Positions 54,214-64,000 of a DNA stretch of 64,000 bases are shown piece by piece. Position 1 is the stretch's first letter, and every line of letters starts with the position of its first letter. Made by a program: the position numbers and the translations under genes. The DNA comes from Marchantia polymorpha subsp. ruderalis (taxonomy: Eukaryota; Streptophyta; Marchantiopsida; Marchantiales; Marchantiaceae), in assembly GCA_037833965.1 (NCBI GenBank), contig AP031359.1:740001-804000 (forward strand), written 5' to 3'. Under the pieces are notes generated by a model. The model saw only the letters and a program-made list of their open reading frames with translations. It did no database searches and was not told the origin of the DNA.

Positions 54214-55444
54214 GCTTTTGTGAGCCGTATTATATGCGTAGACAGCTGAAGGAAGCATCTGGTCCCAATCTTTCTTGTGTGAACTCACCATCTTTGTCAA
54301 GATATTGCAAATGATACCATTGGCTCTCTTGGTCAAGCCGTTTGCCTTAGGATTGTATGGTGTAGTTTTTTGGTGACTGATACCATACCGTCCAGTCAGC
54401 TCTGAAACGTCATTCAAAAAATGGGTTCCGCAATCTCTCACTAATTCCAACGGATGCCCAAATCTCATGATAATTCGTTAAAAAAGAAATCTAGCTAATG
54501 TTTCTGCATTATTCCTCCGGGTAGCCCAAACCTCCACTCATTTTGTAGCATAGTCGGTTGCCAAGATGATGTACCGATGCCTTCCACTTCCAAGAGGTTG
54601 GATGGGACTAATGAAATCCAATTCCCATTTTTCAAATGGGGCAAGGGGTACTATTGGTGTTAACGGCCAATGGTTTTGGAACGCTGGATTTCCGCTGCGG
54701 GCCGTCGTGCAAGCTTCGGATGACCGTTTGGCGGTACTTTGGCTTCATACACCTCCACATCTTGTCATCAGCTCCCAACTTGAAGAGAACATCTCCCAAG
54801 AGGGAGTACGGCGCCATCTGATGTTGAAAAACACTCTTTTCTTCCCGGCTCAGCCTCTCGGGATATTTCTGAGTACGGAGATAATCCTTGATGCATTTGA
54901 GTTCAGGATACTCCCGTACTTCAGACCAAAGAACAGAAATTTTCCCTTCCTCACTCAAAAATTTCTCTGGATTGGGGATATCCCTGATACTACCCAACTC
55001 TGGAAACTCGTATGGAAAGTCGGCAGAAATCTCCTTCAAACTTTCTGAACCACATTGTCGAGAGAGGTAATCTGCATTCAAGTTGGACTTCCTGAATTTA
55101 ACTTGCACCTCGTAGTTAAATTCCTGCAGCAGTAAAATTCGAAGTGCAAGACGGCCGGACAAATCCGATTTATTCACTAGATACTTAAGGGAATCGCGAT
55201 CCGTATGGAATATCACCTTGTATCTTAGCATATAGTGGCAGAACTTCTTGCATGCATAGATTACCGCCAACGCTTCTCTTTCCGTTGTGGCCGTGTTCAT
55301 ATGCCGGCTGGCATAATAAATTGGTCGTTCCTGGAGTGCTTTGTCTGCTTGCCACAAGATCGCTCCGAGGCACCATCCGGAGGCATCGAGAGTTATGTGA
55401 AATTTCTTTGACCAGTCCGATGGGGCAAGGATTGGTGCCGTCAC
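54214..55444 (-). pseudogene. RNase H and integrase of a second gypsy family
   Basis: RNase H: LAPSDWSKKFHITLDASGWCLGAILWQ with the first catalytic Asp, RPIYYASRHMNTATTEREAL with the Glu, HTDRDSLKYL with the next Asp. Then 54632-55000 carries a linker and a degraded HHCC region. Integrase core (54600-54214): IILATDYATKWVEVWATRRNN, HPLELVRDCGTHFLNDV, SHQKTTPYNPKANGLTKRAN. 270 codons are open (54632-55444). The integrase C-terminus is missing at the D-fragment junction. Sequence is clearly different from the integrase at 42000-43000. Confidence 0.85.
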
Positions 55445-56400
55445 CAGCCTCCTCTTCAGTTCTTCGAAGGCCGCTTGCCGGGCTTCCGTCCATGTGTACT
55501 CGACTTCCTTCTTCAGAAGCTCCGTCAGTGGTATGGCCAGCTAGGCGTAGTTCTTGATGAACCTCCGATAGTACCCCACACAAATTTAGGAATCCTCGGA
55601 GTTCTTGGAGGTTCTTGGGTGGTAGAAGTGCTAGCACAACAATGACCTTTTTGAGGTCCATCGCAATTCCTCGACAGCTGACTACGTGGCCCAGTAGTAA
55701 TCCGCATATCATTCCAAGGAAACACTTACCCGGATGTAGTTTGAGGTTGGTATCTTGGCACCTCTAGAACGTCTTCTAGAGATAAGCTAGGTGTTCCACC
55801 GATTTACTAAACATAGCAAAGTCATTTATGAACACTTCTAGAAAATGCTTCAGGAAATCTCGGAAGATATCCATCATCAATCTCTGAAAGGTTCCAAGTG
55901 CGTTAGAGAGCCCAAAGAGCATCCGGTGAAACGCGTAGGTTCCTCAATCCGTGATGAAGGTTGTTTTCAGCTGGTCTTCCTTCCGGATGGATACTTGATT
56001 ATATCCGGAAAACCCGTCTAAAAAGCTAAAACACTCTTGCCCAGCCACGTGATCCAGAACCATGTCAATGAAAGGTAGAGGCTAGTGGTCCTTCTTGGTC
56101 CTTCTTGGTAACCGCATTCAGCTTTCAAAAATCCTGACATACCCAAGTCTTTACCTTTCGGTCTGTCCCCACCTTCTTCGGTACAATCACAATGGGAGAA
56201 ACCCATTCTGAGTTGTTTACCGGATAGATGAATCCGGTCTCCAACAACTTGTTTAGTTCTTCTTTCACCATCATGGAGTACTTCGGATTGAGCTTGTATT
56301 GATGTTGACAGACAGGTGTGGCTCCTTCTATCAAATCAATATGGTGTTCTCCCAGTTCCGGTGGTAGAAGGTTGCCAAGCAAAGACATCGTCATATTCTG
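55445..56400 (-). pseudogene. Reverse transcriptase of the second gypsy family
   Basis: GEHHIDLIEGATPVCQHQYK, MVKEELNKLLETGFIYPVNN, SEWVSPIVIVPKKVG, VKTWVCQDF, a stop, then a frameshift at a 10-bp tandem duplication (GGTCCTTCTT, 56087-56106). The continuing frame gives FLDGFSGYNQVSIRKEDQLK, FGLSNALGTFQRLMMDIF and FINDFAMF, where the first Asp of the catalytic pair is Asn. GHVVSCRGIAMDLKKVIVVL and KNLQELRGFL follow. Inactive. Confidence 0.85.
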
Positions 56401-57664
56401 TTAATAAGGTGAGGTACTCTGTCCGCTCCTGATCAGACAGTTGCTTCCCCAAAAAGAAGAACTTTCCTTTTGCGACCTTCACTTCCTCATAATCGTCTGG
56501 AGATACGACAGTCTTAATAGGTTCTGTCTTTGCTACTTCTGGTTCCATTCTTACGTCTGCCCACGAATGGATGATGCTCAATGAGCCAGAATGGATTGTC
56601 GGTAGTGCTCCGGTTGTGATCTGATTTTGGATCCAATCAGAGGAGAGTTCCATGTTTTATTCACCCAAAGATTGGTCACCAATCTTTTTTCTGATGAATT
56701 TAGCTCCTCAACCACGTTTTGGATTTTGTCTTGATCCAAAATCGGTTCTGGAAATCCAAAATCTTCTTTTGTCATCTCCCTGAATTGTTGCACATGATAC
56801 ACCTGGATGGAGTCGGACGATTCTGGGTCTGTCCAATCTGAGGTGTACCTGTCCGAATCGTCAATCTCACCTTGATGCTACTCTGGTCGCCATGACAGGA
56901 ACACAGCCGGATCTCCGAAGCAGGATACCTTCTTGGCCCAAATGATTTTCACTTTCGCTGAATACAACCAGGGTCTTCCCAATAGTAAAGGGAATGGACT
57001 GCCTTCTTCTACGCGGATGACAAGGTAGTTTAGAAGATAAGTTAGTGAGGAAATCTTAGTAGATATTCCAGATAACTTCCCCATCGAAATCACCCTGGAT
57101 AGGTCTGCCATCCGAAGAGTCTGGTTCGTGGTCTCAAAAACCGTGTAAACCAGATTGTTGGCGGTGCTCTCCAGTAGCAGGTTAACTCCCGATCCTCCAT
57201 CTACTGGAACGTTTTGGATAATGCAGCCGTCAATCTCCACAGAAATCTCCAGAGCCCCGAAGTCCTCTAACTCTGCGAAGTTAACTGCTACAGGAGGTAA
57301 ACTAACTTTCCTTTTCCTTGGCTTAATCAAGGCAGCCTTTATTTGCTTCTGATAATTGGGATTGTCATGGAGTAGTTGGCCAAAAGTTACATTGGCTTTC
57401 TGCTCCTTGACATCTTGCAATATATCATAGTCATCTACCTTGGTGTTAACATCCGGACAAATCAATGTAGGAGGCATACTGAAACTCATCCGTCTTTTCT
57501 CTGGTTGCTGATTTTGACTGAGCTCCTTCTGTATCTCTTTACTGATATCTAGTGTGAGAGAAGTGGTCTTGACCCCTTTTTCAAACTTTGCTGCTACAGG
57601 AATAGTATTGCTTTCTAAGTCTCCAAAGAAGTATGAAACTCGGATTATATTTCGAATAGACCTT
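56401..57664 (-). pseudogene. Protease region of the second gypsy family
   Basis: 57489-56878 is open for 203 codons: DDYDILQDVKEQKANVTFGQ, FGALEISVEIDGCIIQNVPV, DGGSGVNLL (active-site motif with DGG), LVIRVEEGSPFPLLLGRPWL, YSAKVKIIWAKK. The family's usual GRPWL-YSAKV segment after the active site supports aspartic protease. 56400-56870 is a linker toward RT (DDVFAWQPSTTG at about 56400). Its upstream end is cut at 57664 by a solo LTR. Confidence 0.85.
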
Positions 57665-58643
57665 TGTGATAATCAACCAATGCTCAATTGCAGTATAACA
57701 ACAAAGGATTAAACCCACAGGGACAGAAACAGCACACACAGTACAAAGTGTCACGTTTTAACAGTCTATTAAGGAGTTTGAATTCTCAGGCTACTGTCAC
57801 TCCCATAAGTACTGCAAGTGCTCAACTCGGAGGTCACTCGGAGGACACACAATGCAGCGTAGTAAACCCCAAACACACCTAAAACAAGTAAATGCAAAAC
57901 TTAGAGGTCGATCGGGACTTCAACTTCAGATTCAGGGGGGAATTTCCCAAGAGTACACTTAGAGGAACTGCAGGTAGCTACCAATTCCGAATTTGCTTAA
58001 ATCCTGTCACTAGCCAACTACTATTACAGAACATTCAGGTTGGAGTTCCTACTTCGGATGCGGTACCTTTGTCAAACCGAAGTCACTCTTACGCGGTGAA
58101 CAACACACTCAACTCACAAAACGCGCAGAGAATACAGAAGTCCAAACTTAGAACTAAATTGAGAAAAGACCCAGTGTCACGTTTTAACAGTCTATTGACG
58201 AGTTTAAATTCTCAGGCAAGTGTCATTCCTAGAAATACTGCGGAGGCTACCACCAAAGGCACCTTAAGTAGCTTAACGATCCACTCGCACACTTAACTTG
58301 AACTCAAGCAATCCTTACTCTGAAGTTAACAAAACTTCACCTAGTATTCAGGGGAGAAATCTTGAAGGAGTACAAACAGGGAAAAACGTCTGAAGGTGTA
58401 AGTCCGAACTTGCTTAAATCCTGGCTAGCCTACGCTAGCTCAGAACGCTCGGACAAAGGCCTTCTGCTATAGGATGCGGTAACTTCAAAAATCTATAACT
58501 CTCTTGCGCGGTGACAGAACGAAAGACACAAACGCGCAGAGCAAACGTCTTCCTGAAGTGAACTCGCAAAACTAGAAAATCCCCCAAGGCCAACGCCTTG
58601 GACTACTTTATACAATCTAAAGTCCTAACTGCCTAATTCTACT
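57665..58643 (-). promoter_or_regulatory. Conserved leader block with two tandem modules, B type
   Basis: It has H1 once, then two consecutive modules, each with GTCACCGCG, H2, TTTAAGCAAATTC-like motif, H3 and GCCTGAGAATT-AACTC. Modules lie at about 58160-58560 and 57700-58150. The same duplication is in 47973-48963 and 8199-9043, so it is a B-family trait. Its role is unknown. Confidence 0.75.
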
Positions 58644-60996
58644 TCATTGACTATGCCTCCTATGAGTCGGCCGGCGAACCACTAATTCCCTACCCGTCCA
58701 CTCGTCCGCTCGCCTACGTAGTCCTACCCGCCTTAACACCTCGGTCACCTCCGCCTCGAAGTTCGCAATAGCATCCCGCGACCTGGCCACGAACGACTCC
58801 AACCGCTTTGCCACTCGCCGCTGACTTTGCCCGTCGCCAGCCATCAAGGCAGTCGCGCGCATCTCGAGTTTGCGCAACAATACCCTCTCCCGGGTCGCGA
58901 TCTCCCAATGAACATAACCTCTTAGACACCGGTCAACCGGCACAACTAATTCCTCCCGCGTGCAATCTGCGTGCGTCGGTTGTGGTCTTCTAACTCGGCT
59001 AACTGTACTTCCGCTGCCGCCCGCTGCGCCCTAAATTCTTCGCACTCCGACTGCAATCTACCCAGCAGCTCCTACTCCGCCCTCCTTGGAGCCTCGCTCT
59101 CCTCCAACGTCCGCATCTTCCGCACGAGCTCCTCTGTCAGGTTGCACATTTGAACTTGCTTGACGCTTAAGTCCGTCTGGACCTTCGCACGAAGCTCATC
59201 AATTTTGCGCCGCGCACGCGCCACCATCTCATCTCGCATCTTAAGCGCCGCCTTCTGCAGTTTCCGGGTTAAGGCCCATTGATCCTGCAGAAAGTTATAA
59301 CGCTCCTCCAAAGTCCGGTACTTTTGGTCCTGGGCAATCAATTCAGGATTCGCCGTCACTTTGGTCCGCGTCCGATTTCGGTCCAACTCAACGTAGGATC
59401 CACCCTGGCAGGGCTCCCCGTACTTGATCATCTTGCAATCAAGGTACCGGAGTAGCGGTACCACTTGCTCACACAGCACTCCGGTCGGCATACCTCGCAC
59501 TGACTGCACCTCTTCTTCCTCCGAAGGCGTGTCCTCTTCTGACTCCAAGATTTCTTTTGCTGCCAAAATCCTTGGCGATTCCCTAGCGCTGGGCCTTACA
59601 GCCTCCTCTACTGCAGCCTCCACTCCATGTCTTGCTAACATCTCCAGCGGGGTGGAAGAACTTACCCCAGTTGGCCCTACTAAGTCCTCCCGCTCTGGTT
59701 CCTCCGAAGTCATCTTGTTCGCCCCCTCCGCAGAAGGCACACGTGTCCCCGCATCCCTGCCTTCGTCCTCCTTGCCTTCAGACATAGGAATGCTCTCTTA
59801 GGGGTCTATGCGCCAAAGGCGCCTCCTCCGAAGGCACCACCTTCAACGGTACTTGCTCCGAAGGCCCTTGCTCCGAAGACATCTCGTCGAATGGTACTTG
59901 CTCCGAAGGCAAGCACATCTTTGGAGCACTCTTGCCGTCGCCGCAAGCCTATCTCTCTGGCCCGAAGGCCTAAGTTCTTCCTCCAAAGGCACATGTGCCT
60001 TCGGCGCAGGAACGTCATTCGACCTCCCAAGAACTTGTGTACTCACATCCTCCTCCTCTTAGGAAGGCGATCCCCTCGCAATTGCAGCTCGTCCCGTATC
60101 AACGCTGCTGCCTGCGGTCAGAATCAACTTGCGAGCTTTTTGCTTTGGTCGGGTTTGCTTGTTGGTTGCCCGACGCCTCACTGGGACGGCGAGCGATTCT
60201 TGCCGTCTCCCTTCTTCCTCTTCACAAATTTCCGCTTCCTTGGTACCCGCGCACCTCGTTGCTCTTCTTTTGCTCTCGGTCGATCCGGCGGTGTGATTGC
60301 GGGCACTTTGTCGGGGTCTGTATCAACCTCGACATCCTTCACAAACTTCCTCGGATTCATCCGCGACAGCAAGGAAAATTGTTTCTTCTCTTCCGCCGTC
60401 AAACACCCCATTGGCCGATAGAAATTGATCAAGAATGGAAAAAGGTGATTAACCAATCCTCCCTTCTCCTCTCCCGCATGCTGACGCGTGGCCTTCCACA
60501 AAATACGAACCCAATGAATTGGCGTACCCGCCAGCGCTAGCTCCACAAATTTCACTTGCCAAGACGTCACATGTGAAGTCCTGTGCTGCTGTAGAATCTG
60601 AAAAATCGCCATCGCAACATTCCGCCGTTTCCGATCAACGTAGTCATGGGTCTTTTACCCGTTCTTGCGCGAGCGGCGATTCTTGAAAAGGGCGTCGAAG
60701 GTCGACTCCTCCTCCTTCGAGAGCTAAACACTCTCGCTGTCAAACAAGGGGTCACCCTCTGACCCCACGCATCTTCTCAAGACCTGCTCCCAATCGCTAA
60801 CTTGCCATCTCTCCGGGTGCGGTCGATATTCTTTCAAATTCTGCCCCTCTTGCGCAGCCATTCCTTAACCATCGCCGGACACACCCAATTCCATCCCCAC
60901 AAGAGGAAATCGAATCTCACTGCTTGCAATTCGTCCTGAAACGCCCGCAATCCAATTTGCGGCACCCGAACGGCTCAATGTCGCAGACTTGCCCAT
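58644..60996 (-). pseudogene. LCC ORF, B family
   Basis: ATG 60996 (MGKSATLSRS, one base out of frame with the rest), VPQIGLRAFQDELQAVRFDF, LLWGWNWVCPAMVKEWLRK, stop, WQVSDWEQVLRRCVGSEGD, RTSHVTSWQVKFVELALA, NHLFPFLINFYRPMGCL, a basic segment, a CTTCGG-rich linker read in several frames (59810-60060), SARESPRILAAKEILESEED, LLRYLDCKMIKYGEP, YVELDRNRTRTKVTAN, a coiled coil to 59072, and the C-terminal CLRGYVHWEIATRERV, RRVAKRLESFVARSRDAI to 58644. It is about 80-90 percent similar by eye to 3774-5265 plus 19783-20482, which served to date stops in that copy. Confidence 0.8.
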
Positions 60997-62448
60997 CGAA
61001 TTCTTCTCAATTGCTGCTTGCTCCTGCTGTTACTGCACGTCGATAGTTCGGGTAGGCGTGAAATCAATAATGCGCGAGTGGACTCCTTCCTTGTCCATCA
61101 AGAATCGTCAAGTTTGACATTTGGACTTGGCAACGGGCCGCTTGAATGCCGTTTCCGCGATGAGAAGTAACGGCCTACTTCCCACGCGCAACTTCACGCT
61201 ATGCCGTCGCGCAGATTTCCACACTTGTACATCAACATTCATAATAACGTCAATTTCCGCCGGAGGAGACCTTCTTCCGCGTACCGCCAAAGGCGCTTGA
61301 GCCGAAGGCCCTAGCAACAAAGTTGTTTCTGCCAAAGGCACTAGCGACGAAGGCGCGAGTGGCGAAGGCGTCTCCTTCAGCCATATCCCTTCCGCCGAAG
61401 GCACCAGCGACAAAGGCGCTCGGAGCAAAGCCCTAAGGCCTGAACCGCCCCCTTCCAAGGCACCTTACCTGCCTTCGGAGGAAGCTCTTCCTCTGCTCTC
61501 CGCTGTTGTCTCTTATTTACTTCTTCTTATCTACCAATTCCTATCTACAGTTACTACCACTGTACTTACTATTCAAAAAATGCTTTAATTCCGAAAAAAC
61601 GAAAAACTGTACCACCACAACCTTGTCTTCCAAACTTTTGGAGCTTCTTCTCTTCGGTTTTTTTGGGCAGTGGTGGAACTACGTAAGCTGACCTGGTGGA
61701 TTTTGACAACTGGTGAGTCACGTTGTTCCACCACGCACCGTCAGATGTTTGGGTTTTCCACCCCATCCTTGTGACCGTAGTTCAGGGCTGTTCGTTCTCG
61801 TGGTGGTTCCTTCACCTGCTTGTAGATAACCATGGGCTTGGCCGGCTACTAGCATTGAGGTGCGTTGTGCCCATACTGACCACAGCTCTGACAGGGAAGC
61901 TCTAGGGGAGTGCATTGGCCTTCTCTCTTTGGGTAGTCCGCCATAAAGTGTCCTTGCTCACCACAATGATACCAAACGGCGTATTGACAGTCCATCATTA
62001 CTGGTCGTCCTGAATGGACAGCCAAAGTTTGTTAAAGTTTTGAAGGGAATCCGGATACTGGAGCGATCCCGGATGGATACCTTGGCCTTACCATGGGTTG
62101 CAACACCCTTGATCTTCCGTATGATGGGATAACCTGATACACAAGTATCATGTTTGGCTCCCCTTTCTCGTATTCCGGAGCAGCAAAGAATACATATCCA
62201 GTCTCGTCCACGAACTGTACCCGTTTGGGTGGCACATGAGGACTTTTGTCTGGGTAGTGGCCGGCTTGTCCGCATCGAGTGCACCAGACGTTGTTTCGGA
62301 TTGTTGGAACCGGCCTTCTGTTCTTATGGTTTTTGGCGAGTTGGACTTTGATGGCCGCCAAATTGTATTGGATGTCCTTCATCATTCGCTTGTCATCTGA
62401 TACCTCCTCCTTGAGTCTGACTGCCGCCTGGTTGTGTTCTTCATGATG

Positions 62449-62466
62449 GCCTCTAGATCTAGAGGC
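62449..62466. repeat. Perfect 18-bp palindrome
   Basis: GCCTCTAGATCTAGAGGC lies within gag coding sequence. The frame remains open through it. Confidence 0.9.
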
Positions 62467-62662
62467 TCTCCGGGGAGAGTGATCTTCCTCCAAATCTTCA
62501 TTGTCGCTGGACCAACTATCGATGCTACTTCCAGAGCTGGAGTTGCTGGCCTCTCGCTTTCTCCGGATCTACTTCTTTCCCTTGTAGACTTCCTTCTTCG
62601 AGTGACTTTCGGATTGGCGTAGTGACTCTTTGGAATTCTTGTAATTTTGTGCAGCCTCCACA

Positions 62663-62698
62663 ACCCCAGACGTTGCAGGTAACTGCAACGTCTGGGGT
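62663..62698. repeat. Perfect 16-bp inverted repeat, 4-nt loop
   Basis: Arms 62663-62678 and 62683-62698 are exact complements around GTAA, inside the gag frame, which stays open. Confidence 0.93.
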
Positions 62699-63434
62699 CG
62701 AGCAAGTCGGACTTGTAACCCCATCCGGTTTGGGAATCCAGATACGTACCACTCGACTTGTACGCTTGAGGCAATGCTTGGAGTTAGTTTGTGAATGAGA
62801 CTCCTCACCCTCTGCCCGTACCTCTGGACAGATTCTCCTGGCTCCATCCTCATTTTGCTGAGTTTCCCCAGCGTTTTGGCTTCTCCACCTACTTCTCAAA
62901 ACGTCCAGAGAAATGCAATTGTAAGCTGATCCCAATCGTTTCAGACCGATACCGCCACATCTAGGTACCATTGAAGGGCTTCCTTCTTTAGTAATCCCTG
63001 GAAGAGGCGAAGCTTCGTGGCGTCATCTTCCTGGTTTGCTGCAGCAGTGGAGTTAAACTTGCATAGCCACTCATCCACGTCCTCCCTTCCGTCACCTTTG
63101 AACTTCCGGTACTTCAATCAAGAAGTGCTTTTGGCCATGCTGTGAACTTCGTCCAAAGAATTTCCGCAATTCGGTTCTAAAGGTTGATCACCTCCAAGTG
63201 GAACTGCCCCTCCTTTGATTGTGATCAGTTCTTCCGGTTCGGCTCCACCAAGATCCATTTTGATGGAAACAAAAGACAGATCCTCCAATTCTTTGTCACT
63301 TCTCTTCTTTCGGCTGAATCTTCGTAGACCGTCACTTTCTTGTTAATGTTGGTTCATACAGCCGTGAATACAATCACTTCTGTACTACAAGTATTTTACG
63401 CAGGTTTCTAACAGGTCTTGAAATAAATCAAATA

Positions 63435-63454
63435 GGTCCCTGGCAGCGGCGCCA
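63435..63454 (-). promoter_or_regulatory. Primer-binding site, tRNA-Asp type
   Basis: Minus strand TGGCGCCGCTGCCAGGGACC, 8 bases from the LTR end at 63463. One or two differences from the site at 12831-12848. It starts the internal region of the minus-strand element that runs down to 54214. Confidence 0.88.
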
Positions 63455-63462
63455 AAATCACA

Positions 63463-64000
63463 TGTAGCAATCTTGTGGATCAATAATCCTCGGGTTTGCA
63501 TCTAATTTGCATTAAATGTGTTTCCAAGCAAACCGCGCCGACTTTGTTCCCACAAATACCTACTATCTACTTCTAAACCTAATAGGAACCTATCCTACAA
63601 TTTTGAAAGTTGTACCTTCCAGATCCAGACTAGAGCAATCCGGATCGAAGTGATGGAACTTTCTCGTCGGATTTTTAAACAAGTGGCTGGGACCACTGAG
63701 CGCTTTATTTAGAGTGGCCGGTTTCATCACTGACCAAGATTTTGAGAGTCCAGTCTTTTAAGTGACTGAACTCTCATTGCGTTGTATTTTTCCACATAAC
63801 CATACATCCACTAACTCCTAACCTGCCACCTGGTGGTTTGTCAGTTGCGTCTGACTTACTCTCCCATTGCCCAAGTGTTACTCCGACACAGATACGGTCA
63901 CGTAGAGTTTGTTTAGACAACAACAACATAACAACTAAACTGCACATAATCTACTCAATGAATCCTGAGGATTTTGTCCAATTTTACCTTCCAGATCTAC
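63463..64000 (-). mobile_element. 5' LTR of the second gypsy family, cut by window end
   Basis: It begins TGTAGCAATCTTGTGG next to the primer-binding-site spacer. No LCC sequence, H1, H2 or H3 motif is visible in the 538 bases present, so this element is not of the LCC type as far as seen. The other LTR is absent. Confidence 0.8.

Larger units (their letters stand above)
57665..61619 (-). mobile_element. Solo LTR, B type, 3,955 bp, TSD ACCTT
   Basis: Ends TGTGATAATC (57665) and CACCACA (61619), flanked by ACCTT at 57660-57664 and 61620-61624. Sense order: T-rich start, upstream region with CCGAAGGC-type repeats (61270-61500), LCC frame, GTATAAAG (58606-58613), H1 (58584-58601), H2 copy one (about 58465-58500), H3, H2 copy two (arms 58051-58057 and 58077-58083, perfect), H3 (about 57935), end. 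Inserted in the gag-protease region of the minus-strand element. Confidence 0.95.
61625..63258 (-). pseudogene. gag polyprotein of the second gypsy family
   Basis: ATG 63258 (MDLGGAEPEELITIKGGAVP), Retrotrans_gag domain (YRKFKGDGREDVDEWLCKFN, LRLFQGLLKKEALQWYLDV, about 63115-62940), MRMEPGESVQRYGQRVRSLI, then a Ser/Arg-rich linker. Three zinc knuckles: CTRCGQAGHYPDKS (last Cys lost), WYHCGEQGHFMADY (first and last Cys lost) and CQSCGQYGHNAPQC (intact, about 61895-61854). Stops and frameshifts at several points. Its DGDGRED-DEW style and third knuckle distinguish it from the other gag genes here. Confidence 0.85.

Overview
This window is nuclear DNA from a land plant, made almost entirely of nested LTR retrotransposons. 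The evidence is three primer-binding sites complementary to the 3' end of plant tRNA-Asp, Ty3/gypsy gag, protease, reverse transcriptase, RNase H and integrase fragments, a broken NDR-kinase copy and one exon resembling plant OSTC. I cannot name the species; a seed-free or gymnosperm-like genome is only a guess. No intact host gene and no RNA gene was recognised.

The most notable content is a group of very long LTRs (2.7-4.3 kb) that each carry an open reading frame entirely inside the LTR. I call the product the LTR-encoded coiled-coil (LCC) protein. It is about 750-860 residues: a conserved N-terminal globular region (LLW-W-W box, LG-C-G-DGD box, TTY-T-WQV box, NHL-PFLI-FYR box), an acidic and basic linker, a conserved YLD-K-KYA / VELIRNRT box, then a long coiled coil. 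Four or more divergent LTR families (A, B, C, D and a fragmentary E) carry homologous LCC frames. LTR boundaries are fixed by five solo LTRs with perfect 5-bp target-site duplications (TSDs): 13152-16994 (TGCAT), 35154-37867 (TGGAG), 35125-41224 (GTGGG), 47973-52259 (CACCT) and 57665-61619 (ACCTT). Two other LTRs are followed 16-25 bp later by a primer-binding site. Downstream of the LCC frame, all LTRs share an AATAAAG or TATAAAG box, a CCAAGG/CCTTGG hairpin (H1), a stem-loop with a conserved 19-nt loop and changing, mostly complementary arms (H2), and a GGGAA/TTCCC element (H3).

Layout. 1-900: OSTC-like exon and a dispersed repeat. 900-3770: D and A LTR pieces, a (GA)61 tract, a miniature direct-repeat element and a PHD-finger fragment. 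3774-21184: a + strand B LTR split by a 14.5-kb minus-strand retrotransposon (5266-19777, TSD AATCC) that itself holds a solo A LTR. 21185-24142: chimeric LTR and integrase scraps and an NDR-kinase retrocopy. 24143-52984: a + strand element cluster with LTR C borders, two internal regions and three large solo LTR insertions. 52985-64000: a minus-strand D fragment and a different minus-strand gypsy element with a solo B LTR inside.

Every element seen is broken, mostly by in-frame stops of C-to-T or G-to-A type rather than frameshifts. Several perfect inverted repeats look like fold-back repair products. Because the LCC frame is inside the LTR, each solo LTR still carries the whole gene-like unit. 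Whether the protein is made, and whether the frame lies in U3 or R, cannot be decided from sequence alone.
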